A stretch of 64,000 nt of DNA from Sorghum bicolor (taxonomy: Eukaryota > Streptophyta > Magnoliopsida > Poales > Poaceae), in the NCBI RefSeq assembly GCF_000003195.3, contig NC_012871.2, positions 62,549,802 through 62,613,801 of the forward strand, in the 5' to 3' direction. A program made the translations under genes and the position numbers. A model generated the notes under the pieces. It was not told the origin of the DNA. It worked only from the letters and a program-made list of their open reading frames with translations, and ran no database searches. Shown here one piece after another: positions 36,853 through 47,632 of this stretch; position 1 is the stretch's first letter; each line of letters starts with the position of its first letter.

Positions 36853-37181
36853 TAGGCTCTGATTAGATTGGAGATGAAAAAAATTTTAAGTGTCATATTG
36901 GATATGGTTGGAAGACGTTTTTAGAAACTAATAAAAAAACAAATTATATAGCTCGTATACAAACTTCAAGACAAATCTTAATTAATCTGTCATTAGACAT
37001 ATGAGTTACTATAGCACTTAAAGCTAATCATAGACTAACTAGGCTTAAAAGATTCGTCTCGCGATTTTTCAACCAAACTGTGTAATTAGTTTATTTTTTA
37101 TCTATATTTCATGTTCTATGCATGTGTCCAAAGATTCGATGAGATGGATGAAAAAATTTTAGATGAGGAACAAAACAGGGC
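36853..37181. mobile_element. Tourist-like MITE, rearranged copy
   Basis: The right half (37020-37181) is clear Tourist family sequence (ATAGACTAACTAGGCTTAAA, GAACAAAACAGGGC). The left half (GGCTCTGATTAGATTGG...) is different DNA. TTA lies on both sides (36850-36852, 37182-37184). It may be a chimera or a longer family member. Confidence 0.4.
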
Positions 37182-37184
37182 TTA

Positions 37185-37587
37185 GAGGATCTCCAATAAT
37201 TCAAAAAAAAATCGATGAGTTTTCGTTTGATTAAAAAAGTTTTACACACACAAAAAGAGCGACTAAAAAGGTTGCCAGCATATATATATTAGTTGATTTT
37301 CCAACCGTATAAAAAATAATTTTACATCAGAAATCAATGTTCTATTTCTATATCACTTTAACTACTTTATACTACACTTCTTTCTCCTGTATTGTTGTAC
37401 ATTTATATTGGAAATCTATTTCTTACTTCTTATTTGGAAATCATGTCCTTATTACTTTTTTTCCTTTAATTTATATATAAGTCCTTCCACCTCTAGTTTG
37501 TCCTATATTAATACGCGGGGCTATATTTTCTTGTGATTCCTAACTGCGAAAAGATCAGGAACTAAGATAAGAGTTGTTGGAGAGCGT
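37185..37587. mobile_element. MITE with GAGGATCTCC terminus
   Basis: It starts GAGGATCTCCAATAATTC just after the TTA of the preceding element and ends GAGTTGTTGGAGAGCG, roughly the complement. It belongs to the same terminus class as 15233 and 27521. About 400 bp, noncoding. Confidence 0.4.
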
Positions 37588-38236
37588 TGTTTTTAATTTT
37601 ATATATAAAAAAGATGAGAATTTTTACAATGGTTGTCGAAAAATAGACGGTCCACGAGAGCCGATCCGACGGCTAAAAAGGCAAAGGAACCAAGAGGAAC
37701 CAATGGAAGAGGCACCAAGTGCATACTAAATGGTGGGGTCATATGCACTAAGTGCATACTAAAATTGGTGGAAGAAACCCACTAGGATAATTCTATTTTT
37801 GAGATTTATTTATGTAATTAAGGGTAGAATGGTAAATATATATTAGAAAAATAATATCTAACTAGTATAGAAATGATTGATTGAATTGAAGTAATATATT
37901 GTCACATGTTTTCTCGACCTCTTCGATCTGGCCACTCTCTCGTCTCTCTTCTCCATTCTCACTCACTGCGGCGGCGCCGGCTGCGAGGGCAAGGGCAAGC
38001 GCAAGGGCAGGGCTGCGGCATCCAGGGCGCGGGATCCATCCTCTGCAGTCCCCGCTGCCGAAGAGTGCGGGCAGCAAGGTGCGTTCACGGGCGTGGCTGT
38101 CTGAAGCGGAGGAGGCGAGATCCGGTCCCGCATAGATCCACCAGAGCCGGGCCAGCTGTACCGCCACCGCCGACCTCGCCTTCGTTTGGCTGCTGCCGCG
38201 TCGGCCATGAAGGAAGCAGGAGGATGAGGTCAGAGG

Positions 38237-39168
38237 AAGCGCTGGCGGGGCGGGCGCAGCCCCGGCCGACGGCGGCTCCAACTCCAAGACCACCCTCTTC
38301 GGCATGCCGGTTCTCGTCGCGGTGGGCGCCGCCGCCGCACTCGTCGCCCTGCTCGTCCTCTCCGCGGTGGCCGCTGCCCTCTTCTTCGCGCGCAGGCGGG
38401 GCGCCAGGCCGCCCTCGCTGTCGCGCGTCGAGCACGCGCCGTCCTCAGCCTCCGCCTCCGGCTCCTCCCGCGCGGCGTCGTCCGCGCGCAAGGAGAAGGT
38501 CGTCGGCGCGGACCAGGGCGCCGGCGGGGCGGGTGCCACCGCCACCTCCTCTGGCGTGGCCAGCTCCTCCGCGGCCGCGAGCTCGCTCGAGTCGCCGGTG
38601 AAGAGGAAGGCGGATCCGGCGCTCAGGGCCGTCGGCGGCGGCGGGGGGGCACCCGCGGCGGGAGTCGAGATGGAGATGGGGTGGGGGAGGTGGTACGACC
38701 TCACGGAGGTGGAGGTCGCCACGGGCCGGTTCTGCCACGAGAACGTGGTTGGGGAGGGAGGCTATGGCACGGTGTACCACGGCATCCTTGCCCATCCGCG
38801 CTCCAGCTTCATAGCCGTCGGTGTCTCCGTGACGATCCTGGCGCTTAGCTCGTAGGACATGGCGAGCTTCGCGACCTTCTCGTCGCCTCCTGCCTTGGCC
38901 TTGGCGAGGGCGCGCTCGGCGACTTGGAGCTGCTTGCTGGTCGCGTCTATGGCTTCCTGCTTCTTGGCCGGCGGGGCGGTGGCGATGACATCGTCGAAGA
39001 CCTTCTTCAGTGTCAGATTCACCTCGTTGATCTTCTTGTCAGCTTCTGGGGACGATTGCTGAGGCACTGGTGGCGAAGGAGCGGCTTCCACGGCGGCTGT
39101 GATGGTAGCAACAAGGATGATTAGTAGGAGGATCATCACGGCGAGGTCGTCGCGGTCAAGGACTTGTT
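38237..39168 (+). pseudogene. Receptor-like protein kinase 5' fragment, disrupted
   Basis: In the frame of the ATG at 38304 the translation has GGSNSKTTLFG before it, a transmembrane run VLVAVGAAAALVALLVL, a Ser/Ala-rich juxtamembrane part, then GWGRWYDLTEVEVATGRF and the glycine loop VGEGGYGTVYHGIL (to about 38790). This is the start of an extracellular-domain-poor plant receptor-like kinase. The match stops there. After about 345 bp of foreign antisense DNA, the next expected kinase words GEVVAVKDLFDQK (with the VAVK lysine) appear at 39140-39168, in another frame, ending at a GTGAGT donor. No catalytic loop follows and the upstream ATG is out of frame. It is a broken gene piece. Confidence 0.72.
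38796..39139 (-). pseudogene. Secreted-protein-like fragment inserted antisense in the kinase exon
   Basis: From the ATG at 39139 the minus strand encodes a signal-peptide-like start MMILLLIILVATITAAVEA, a Pro/Ser linker, then a helical Lys/Ala-rich part (KKINEVNLTLKKVFDDVIAT, APPAKKQEAIDATSK, ...LAMSYELSARIV) to about residue 110. Beyond this it reads the antisense of the kinase. Composition and phrasing faintly resemble grass group 5/6 pollen allergen helices, but I cannot assign it. It is flanked by an 8-bp inverted repeat, CATCCTTG (38783-38790) and CAAGGATG (39112-39119). Confidence 0.4.
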
Positions 39169-39350
39169 TGATCAGAAGTGAGTGTCCTGTTCTTCACTGT
39201 CCCTTTTCCATTGTACTGCTGGTATCTTTCTTTTCTATCCCAGAAGCAGAAGATTATATGGTTAAAGCATGGAACTCAGGCGTCCCCTTTGAGATTAAAA
39301 AATTCCTCATTACTTGATTTATAAAACTGTTACGTCAAACTACAGGTATC

Positions 39351-39674
39351 ATGCATCTTACAAACCACCTGAAGGAGTTGGACGAGATGGCTATCAAACT
39401 TAAGGCAGACTTCGAGGATATGAAATTGAAGTTAGAGCTTGACCGTTCCATCGCTGACATCGGAACAAAACAAAAGCGTCAACAAAATGACCGGTACATA
39501 ATATCTCAGCGAAAACTGTTGGATGAAGGGTCTACCATTGAGCAGAATGACGCTGCTATGAGTATGCAGGTCGCACTGCGTCAGATGCTGATGCAAGCAT
39601 TATGTGATCAGCGTGCTGCCTTTGCCGAGAAGATGAAGCAGGAACGCGACGTCTTAAAAATATATAATTCATGA
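39351..39674 (+). pseudogene. Coiled-coil exon fragment, origin unknown
   Basis: Preceded by an acceptor-like CTACAG (39340-39345), the frame encodes 107 residues of heptad-rich charged sequence (LKELDEMAIKLKADFEDMKL, ...LRQMLMQALCDQRAAFAEKM) ending in a stop. It lies downstream of the kinase piece in the same orientation and could be spliced to it. I do not recognise the parent gene. The following 39675-40009 shows no clear coding. Confidence 0.35.
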
Positions 39675-40009
39675 ATTCAAGAACTAAAAAGTCTGAAAAC
39701 CTTAAGAACGTTCTCTCAACTGCAGTTTGGAGATTATCATGAAAACTTTCATGTCATGTGTAAGTGTCTCGCACAATACTTTGAAACAGCAGGTCCTGAA
39801 ACAGTAATGCTGCAGAGAAAGAAGGTTAACATGAGGCTTCAACTGACAACTGTTTCACAACAACTTATATAGAGGTACTGAATTGTCTGAACAGCTCAAA
39901 TGAGAGCAACATAGGAGAAACCAAGTTTTCTAGAACTACTGATATGCTAACCAGTTCACTAACAGTATTAGCTGTAGTGTAGTGCTAGATTGAAAATTTT
40001 CAGTGATTA

Positions 40010-40750
40010 AAATGTGCCGATTAGTTTTGTAGGTGCTATCAAATACAACGACATCACCAAAAGCTTCATAATCAAGCAGACATTGACTGTCACACCAGAA
40101 TAGGCCCTTTAGGTGTCCTTCCCCATCAACCATGTACTCAAAAAAGAAATCAGGATCTCTGCGCTGAAGTTCCGTCAAGTAGCTAATGACCGTTTGAGTG
40201 TCACCGGCAGCAATTGTCTTTGCCTTATAGCGGTGGCAGAAATTATACACCCAACCTTATCATACCCACCATACCGCATTTCCAAAATATCCATTATCTT
40301 GTGTTTGCGCACCCCAGAACTCTCCATCTCCACAATCTCAGCTTTGAGCTCGTCGCTGATTCTTCTATGTGAACGCAATAGATAAGTGAGATCTGTTGGC
40401 GCCATCGGATGGTTATGTTCATCGATGAAATCCTTCACATACCACTGCCCTGTGATCTGATCTCGTGCAATCACAAATTTAGCAAGACACCCAACACGGG
40501 TAATATTCCGCGGTTTCCGCTTCTTAATCGCCCTCTTCAGCTGCTTCTCTTCACGGAAACCTTGACGACTGCAAACGAACTTCCGAAGGGTCATCTCCTT
40601 ATGGCCATTGTCCCACTCACAATAGCTTCTCCTCACACTAAAACCTTTCTCTAAACCGTAGTTGTTAAAGAACTGAAATCCTTCTTCTTCATTAGCAAAC
40701 ATCTTCCTAACAATTTCATTGTACTCTAGCAATGACTCAAGATCCGGCAT
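40010..40750 (-). pseudogene. FAR1/FHY3-type (MULE transposase-derived) gene, frameshifted
   Basis: From 40750 on the minus strand: a FAR1 DNA-binding domain (FANEEEGFQFFNNYGLEKGF, Cys in RSYCEWDNG and KFVCSRQGF, RVGCLAKF, then DFIDEHNHP). Together these give the WRKY-GCM1-type C-C-H-H zinc site, followed by the linker RISDELKAEIVEMESSGVRK. At about 40248 the frame shifts by one and continues YNFCHRYKAKTIAAGDTQTV ... FFFEYMVDGEGHLKGLFW, ending near VVVFDSTYKTNRH. The rest of the MULE transposase domain and the SWIM finger are missing. Full relatives are about 700-850 residues. Decayed; either a domesticated-gene copy or a Jittery-type transposon remnant. Confidence 0.8.
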
Positions 40751-41174
40751 TTCCTCCTGTATCCATCAACAATATTACCACAGAACAAATTAAATTCCAC
40801 ATAACTAATTAATTAGACTAATTGAAGAAAGACATGTCTCCTATCAAGCATATGGACTAATGTTGTAGAATAAGTACATATTTAAGGACTGCCCTTGTAT
40901 TTTATTAGAAAATATAAAAATATATCAGCTTCAAGAATAATATCAATTCTTTATAAAACTGCACATATGAAGTTGTACATTCATATGTCAGGGCATAAAT
41001 AGGCTACCTAATGTGTTAACAGCCTTTCATATTTATTTGCCACCTGTTTATAATGCAGAGTTTGTTGTTTATATTTCAAATATTTAAGCTCGATAACATT
41101 TATACTCAAATCCATATAGAATATAGTCAGCCAGAGTACTGCTCAATAAGGATAGTTCTAATGTTCGATTCCAG

Positions 41175-41932
41175 GTTCTGAATAAAGAGTTTCCAAGAGG
41201 GGTCGATGTCATATACGAAACAGTAGGCGGGGTAACATTTGATGTGTGTCTGAATGCTCTAGCAGTCTATGGACGTATCATTGTAATTGGTATGATCTCT
41301 CAGGTATACTTTTGAATTTTGGCAGGCTCTGTACCTTGCATTCATCGATTTATTATATGCTCTGAGTGGTGACTCCAGTGGGTAATACAGAATAAGTCAA
41401 AATTATTATGTGCTTCACCAAAGAAAATTTTTCACATATTAAAAGTACTAAGGAGTTGAGGGGCAGATCTGCACAAAGTTGTTACTTGTTAGGGACTACA
41501 CTACAAGTGCTTTATAAATTGTTCAATTTTCATCTGGTGCAGTTAATAAATATGCTTTGGGCTTATGCCATCTGTTCCTAGGAAAGATTATTGATTTGTT
41601 GAGATCATGCTTACAGTTACCTGAGCTAGTGTTCGAAGGTAGCCTAAATAATTTATCAGGATACTGTACATTGTAGTGGAAGCTTTTACACAGATCATAG
41701 TTATCACACACTGAATCTGGTATAATGCAAATTCTTATGCCTCTTGCTGACTACCACAACCAGATCTAGAAAAAGAAGTGCTTGTAAAGCCACTGCAGGG
41801 ATAAATGTAGCCTAAAACTGTGAGATCTTATCTTTCTAATTTCAGGCTGGATTTTTTCTGATTCAATATGCGCACCTGTGGAAAGATCATCTTGAAAAAC
41901 TGTTTAACCTGTATGCTTCTGGAAAGCTAAAG
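41175..41932 (+). pseudogene. Two exons of a zinc-type (ZADH2-like) quinone oxidoreductase
   Basis: Exon 41175-41303 (43 clean codons, AG/GT borders) encodes [19 protein letters not shown] and [11 protein letters not shown], the Rossmann part of MDR-family alkenal/quinone oxidoreductases. Exon 41846-41932 encodes AGFFLIQYAHLWKDHLEKLF and NLYASGKLK, also typical of ZADH2/prostaglandin-reductase-3-like proteins. The intermediate exon normally containing the YxGE...NYTGLCEK segment is absent, as are the N-terminal catalytic half and the C-terminus. Splice sites are intact, so this piece could enter a chimeric transcript. Confidence 0.75.
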
Positions 41933-42146
41933 GTATGGTTCACATTTGTGCCTCTCTTGCTACCACGAGCAATGGTTCCTTTCTTAATGCATAATCATGA
42001 CCTTTCTCTCTTGGTTTTGTGTTTGTGAAACCATACTCGTCTAGAAAAAAAAAGAAATTTAACACACATCTGGTTGTTGAATTGTTCTCTGTTATATATA
42101 CGGATCTAACAAAAAAGCAAATCAAAATCACTTGTTTTCCTCTAAA

Positions 42147-42710
42147 TCAAATGCAGAACAAGTGCAGAGGAGGGAAACCTTGGCCTTCTGAGTTCAGAGA
42201 GTTCTCCACGGAGACGGGGGCGGACGCTGAACTCCAGAAGGGATACGCGGAGGCGACCGCGTGAGCGATGTCCACGGCGGGGACGGTGGCGAGCGGCTGT
42301 CGACGGAGGGCACGGAGTGACCGACGAGGGCCAAGCACTCCTCGGCAGCTGCCACAATGCCGCGGGTGGGGGCAAGCCTGTAGGAGCGACGGGCCCTTAG
42401 CGTTGAGCGCAGGTGAGGTCAGGCCACCGGCGGGGCCGCGCGAGGGCGAGGCGGCGGCGGCGTGTGCGATGGCGAGGGCGAGTACACGGCGAGTTGTGTC
42501 CTTCCATGTGTGCGTTTGGGCATCACGTGATGGCGCAGGCCGACCGGCGGTGGTAGCGGCGCGAGATGGCGAGGGCGAGACGGCGGCACGAGACGGCGAG
42601 GGCGAGATGGCAGCGGTGGGTTGCGGCCTTTTTTTTGCGATTGTGCTGGGCGGCCTTGCGGGGGAGGGGTTGTGTGGGAGGGGTGCGTAATTACTATAGT
42701 AACCTTCCAC
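42147..42710. other. GC-rich low-complexity block
   Basis: Long open frames exist on both strands. They are Arg/Ala/Pro/Ser-rich with tandem GGCGAGGGCGAG-type units (42455-42620) and no domain. It may be captured promoter/5' leader DNA of another gene. At 42744 and 37688 the same phrase AGGAACCAAGAGG occurs outside the mosaic, in the same orientation. Confidence 0.35.
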
Positions 42711-43275
42711 TCTTTAAATTAATTAGAGTTAATAATTTGATTAGGAACCAAGAGGTACCAAGAGGTACCCCCAACCACAGTAAAAGAGCTCAAAAAAGAT
42801 TAGGAGTGAGGTTTGATCAAGAACTCTTGGAGATATTCTTATCATGTGAGGTCCCGACGATGATAAAGTCTGTATCCCTAGAAATCGAGCAAACTTGGTT
42901 AGAGTCCAGAGTTGAGTAGTATGCTACTGGTATAAAGAATCGTACTAATACTTATTTACATGTCATATTAGTTTTCCTCTAAGTCAAACATTACTTTCTT
43001 TGACCATCATTTTTTAAAAAAAAAATCCTTATAGTTACACAACATATGAATTATAGATAATGAAATGAAAGTGTTTCTCATAATGAATCTAAAAGCATAA
43101 ATCTTATGTCATGAACTTATGTAAATTTTAGAATTGACGGTTAAAGACATAGATGTATGAGTTAGGACAAAACTAATTAAATATGTAAATAGCTAATACG
43201 ATGTGTAGATAAAAACCAAGGGAACGTATTTGATCAAGCGTTTTAGACAGACAATGATCGATGGTGCTTAACTCA
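42711..43275. other. AT-rich intergenic DNA
   Basis: No gene or complete repeat was recognised apart from short copies of AGGAACCAAGAGG and CCAAGAGGTACC near 42744-42770. Confidence 0.3.
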
Positions 43276-43500
43276 GCCTTGTTTTTTTTTTTTTGAAAAG
43301 AAAAGTTTTTGGGTAATATAATATATTTGTAACTATATCAATTAGTATCCAATCATAGACTAATTAGAATTAAAAGATTTGTCTTGTAAAATACATATAA
43401 TCTGTACAATTAGTTATTTTTTAATCTATTTTACTACTCTATGTAAGTGTCTAAATATTTGATGGAGCAAAAAGTTTTTAGATAGAAAGTAAACAGGGCC
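43276..43500. mobile_element. Degenerate Tourist-type MITE
   Basis: Starts near GCCTTGTTTTTTTTTTTTTG and ends GTAAACAGGGCC. The interior has ATCCAATCATAGACTAATTA and the GTCTAAATATTTGATG block of the family, with many changes. Confidence 0.5.
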
Positions 43501-43551
43501 AGTCACTTTCTCGGAGAGGACACATACGCTGTGCTTATTTTATTTTGCCTA

Positions 43552-43764
43552 GGCCTTATTTAGTTCCAAATTTTTTGACAAAATAAGTGCTATAGCACTT
43601 TCGTTTGTATTTTACAAATATTGTATGCTCAAAATATTCATCTCACAAATTATAGACAAACTGTGTAATTAGTTATTATTTATATTTATATTTAATATTT
43701 AATGTATGTGCCGCAAGATTTGATGTGACGAAAAATTTAAATAATTTTAAAACTAAATAAGGCC
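43552..43764. mobile_element. Tourist-type MITE with CTA target duplicate
   Basis: 213 bp from GGCCTTATTTAGTTCC to AAACTAAATAAGGCC, flanked by CTA at 43549-43551 and 43765-43767. Slightly shortened interior. Confidence 0.7.
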
Positions 43765-44565
43765 CTAATAGAAAGTAGAAACAGCTCAAGGGAAAATGCC
43801 GCAAAAGGGCTCAGTTGAGCTTGAGCATCTACCCCAAACAAAACGACGGACGTGGAGTCACGCTCATCTCACGCAACGCTATGTGCCAAGCGCCCAAGAC
43901 CGGCCGAGATTCCACGAGAACCCGACGCCGACAGCACGGAGGCAGACGCAAGCCACCGATTTTTCTCCGCAACACAAGACGACAACCGACAACGCAGATT
44001 GAGACGGAGGACTCGATTCACTCCTGACCTGAGGAAAATACGCACGGGCACGGACAGCCCGGCAGCCATGACCACGACCATGAGCGCTTAGGTGGCCTCA
44101 ATCAGCAGAGAACAGAGGAACACGCACTGCTCAGAGGTCAAAATCACCAAGTTTGTAGGCATGTTTTAGCTTATTTTTCGATTTTTCTTTCGTAACAAAT
44201 TAAAAGACATTATTTTCAGTCATAATTTTTTAGTTAAAGGAACAGGTTTAGGATACTCGCCTTTACCTAAATAACTATTGTTCTCACTTTTTGAAAAAAT
44301 AAAACCCTCTCAACTTTAACCAAATATATACAATTAAATATTAATATTTATAATACATAATTAATATTGATAGCTATATTATTAAGTTTATTCTTATAAT
44401 AAATTTGTTCATAGATAATAAATCAGGAAACGATGTTTTTAGTCATGACTTTTGAGGAGCGGTATTTTGAAGGAGCTACTGAATCTTGGGTTTGATTGGT
44501 TTGTGATCATGCCAAAGATTTGGTAAACCAAAATTTTGGCTAGTATTTAGTTTGCTATTTTTATT
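43765..44565. other. Intergenic DNA, no supported gene
   Basis: The stretch 43795-44090 is GC-richer with short overlapping frames but no domain. The remainder is AT-rich. Confidence 0.3.
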
Positions 44566-46983
44566 AACTAAGATAGGCACAGTTAACCACCTCGGTTAAT
44601 CAAATTATGGAGGCAATTACCTAAAATCTACTAGCGGGCCAAATAGAGCTATTTTTGAAGGCGTCTTAAAAGGAGCCCATCTCTGTTAATATTGGGATCA
44701 AGATGACCAAAAGGAGGGTAAATTGGGCTAATTCTAAAAATCTTGCAATAATTAAACCCTACACTTAACCAATTTCACCCCTAGTGCTTAATTGTGTGTC
44801 TATTGATCTACCGCACAAAAGTTTTGCACCCGGTTCCAATCCAATTCTAACATGGAAATTCTAAGAATATAAAGGCAAGAATTGAATTGCTCAAATGTAA
44901 GTGCTCAAAGTAGACAGAGGAAATGAACGCTGTGATATTTTCCTAAGGTATCGGAGAGTCACCACTCCCCACGAGTCCTCGCTGGAGCACCCACGCAAGG
45001 GTATAGCTTCCTCTTGATCCATACAAGGATCTAGTGCTCTCTATGGGCTGATTATTTGACACTCTATCGCCGTGAATCGTCCACAACCGCTCACATCATG
45101 AGTTGGGTTATCCACAAGCTCCACTGGATGATCATCAAACTCTCAATCACCAAGCCGTCTAGGTGATGACGATCACAAAGAGTAACAAGCATAAATTCTC
45201 ACTTGACCACAACAAGCCTAATGAGAAGGGTGGATGCACACTTTCTACTCCCTATGCACTAATGAGGTCCTTAATTTTGGATTCTCAAATCTTAAACACC
45301 TCACTAGGATCTTGCTCTCCCTCGCACTCTAAAGTGTTTCCTCAGCTAAACAAATAGGGAAGAGAGCTAATTTGGATAATTAGAAGTATAAATACCCCCA
45401 CTACAAAATATGACTGTTACTATCCAGATCAGCCAATCAAACTCAGGGTCAGTAGCCATCGGACGCGTTTGGTCACTCAAAACCCATTCTGGATGCTCTT
45501 TGAGTAGAGACTAGACCTACTTACCTGTGTCTGGTTGTCTCCTGATCAGCGTTCGGTGTGTCTGGTTGTCTCGTGATCAGCATTCGGTCCAGTGAACCTA
45601 CAATGCAAGTACCAGAGCGTCTGGTGCATATATATTGTGCGGCGTCTGATCGCACCAGACTTCCTGCAACACACATTTGCACTGACCGAACATAGACCCT
45701 AGCGTCAAGTCACTGCACCTTCAGCGTCCAGTCAACGCAATGACCATGCATTCACTTCCCATTCGAAATTATTTGTGAATGACTTTGGCCCCATATGAAT
45801 TTGGGCCTTCCCTAAGCTCTCTAGTGCTAAGTTTGACAAGTGTGCACCACACATAATCTATTAGACTCACATAGGTCAAGCTATAAGTTCATACCCGCCT
45901 TTGTAGTATGGCCAAAGGAAAAACAAAGTCCTAAACTAGTACAAGTGTCTCACCAACGCTAAATAACACTTACAATTAGTCCAACCTTAACCTTGTCATT
46001 CATTCTTTGAAAACTGAAACGATTTCCATCGACAAGGGCACGAGAACCATAATTGCCCAACCAATCATCATTAACATGACCTAACTTAGTTAGTCATAGT
46101 AATCTCGTGTTGCTATTAATTACTGAAACCCAACTAGAGGCCTAGATGCTTTCAAATGTGGCCAAGCCCACTCTGAATTAGAAAAGCCCATCTCAGTCAA
46201 TAAAGTCGCTCTGAGTATATATGCACGACTTACGGCTTCACTCACTCATCCTCTCCTCCCTCTCCCTCAGCTGCGCTGAGCACCCTCTCCTCCCGCACCG
46301 AGCCCAGGCACCCACACCAAGCGCCCATTCCTTCTCCCTCTCCCCACACTAAGTGCCCCTCTCCCTCTCCCTCAACTCGTCTCCCTCCCTGGCATGCCTC
46401 CTCCCATCCCTCTCTCCTTTCTCTAGTAGCAGCCGAAGCCGTAGTGGATAGCAATGACGACATGGCTAGCTCATGGCAAGCTCGAGCGCCCTGGCAGTGT
46501 GTTCGGCAGGGATCCACCACGGCGCCACTGCAATAGGGATCTCTCCTAGGCCCGCCCTTCCTCTCCTCTCTCCATGGCTCCACCACGTCACGGATCCAAC
46601 AGGGAGCAGTCCTTCGGTGGTAGATCCGGTGAGGAGGAGCCCGCCGGTGGTGGATCCGGTGGGGAGGAGCGCATCAGCGGTGGATCCCGCAAGGAGCTAG
46701 GAGGGGTGGATCTGGCGGGACACAATGCACCAATGGCGGGAGGCGCACAGTTTGACGAGGACGCAAGCACCGATGGACAACTACGACAACAATGATACGT
46801 GGATGGCCTCGCCGGGCTTATCGACGGGTTTTCTTTTTTTTGATTTTTTTATTCAATTTACTGAAGCGGGCATCGAACCACCTCGAAAAAATATCCTATT
46901 TATCGTGATCTTTTGACCGAGGCGGTTGTGATACCCACGTTGATTAATCATTTCTACCCACCTCGGTAAAGTTTCCTATAGTA
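44566..46983. mobile_element. Probable non-autonomous CACTA element, interrupted by a solo LTR
   Basis: The right end, read on the minus strand, is TACTATAGGAAACTTTACCGAGGTGG, close to the CACTA-type terminus of grass En/Spm elements (given in part). The left end AACTAAGATAGGCACAGTTAACC is a diverged counterpart. Both ends are followed inward by CACCTCGGTT / ACCGAGGCGG subterminal repeats (44597-44608, 46881-46890, 46916-46925, 46958-46967). Removing the LTR at 44693-46154 rejoins the two flanks. No transposase is seen. The GC-rich internal part 46240-46800 has only low-complexity frames. Terminal changes and lack of a clear 3-bp duplicate limit confidence. Confidence 0.45.
44693..46154 (-). 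mobile_element. Diverged solo copia LTR, related to the LTR at 1467-3013
   Basis: It aligns end to end with the LTR at 1467-3013 in the same orientation. Shared words are GGATCAAGATG, AATTGGGCT, GGTATCGGAGAGTC, CTCTCTA(C/T)GGGCTGATT, CAAGTGTGCACCACAC, TTTGAAAACTGAAACGATTTCC and GGCCTAGATGCT, with many substitutions and loss of most ACCGGACGC units. Flanking 5-mers AATAT (44688-44692) and AATGT (46155-46159) match at four of five bases. No gag or pol is beside it, so it is an old solo LTR. Confidence 0.8.
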
Positions 46984-47377
46984 GTATACTAAAATAATAT
47001 TTAATATACTCTGGATCGTCTCTTGAGAAGAATCCACGATATATGACAAACGGTGGCTGGATCCATGTCAGCTAAATAACTCACACGAGTGGACTGTTTA
47101 TTACATTGTCTAGGAGCAGATACTAAGTAGTTAAGTACTCATATGAAAAAAAATATTATTGCTCACACGAGTCGACTGTTTATCCCATTATCTATTCAAT
47201 TTCTATGCATGGCTAAAAATTCATAAGAAAAATAAGAAACGACGAGAAGGGAGAAAAAAAAAGAAAAGAAAAGTATCAAGCCACTCCTAAACGGCAGTTC
47301 TAAATCCGCCGCCGTTATCAAGATGTTCCTTAGAGCAAGTACAGTAGTACATGTCTCAAAAAAAGTACAGTAATATA

Positions 47378-47632
47378 CTTTCTCCATATCTATAAAAAAA
47401 GTCGTTTAAGACAGCAACACGGTATCCAAAACCTAACTTTGGCTCCTTGTTTTTATAAAAATATTTTATCAAAAAGTGGTATATGTATATTTTGATGAAA
47501 GTATTTTTCAAGACAAATGCATGGTTTTCAAATTTACAAACTCAACGACTTAAAAGTTATTCATGATTTATATTTTCCAATGTTTGACCGAAATCTTGTA
47601 TAGAACAACTTTCTTTATAGGTATAGAGGGAG
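47378..47632. mobile_element. Stowaway-type MITE
   Basis: Terminal repeats CTTTCTCCATATCTATAAAA and complement of TTTATAGGTATAGAGGGAG with TA at 47376-47377 and 47633-47634. Same subfamily as 58917-59176 (shared AGTCGTTT and TTCATGATTTATATT-type blocks). Confidence 0.7.

Noticed and set aside
37861..37870. Possible Helitron terminus (CTAGT / TCTATACTAG) beside the gene-fragment mosaic
   Set aside because: No hairpin of the required type lies next to it, the orientation points away from the fragments, and no partner end was found.
42147..42710. 187-residue minus-strand proline/serine-rich protein
   Set aside because: Composition follows short GC-rich tandem units, frames are open on both strands, and no conserved motif or promoter is evident.
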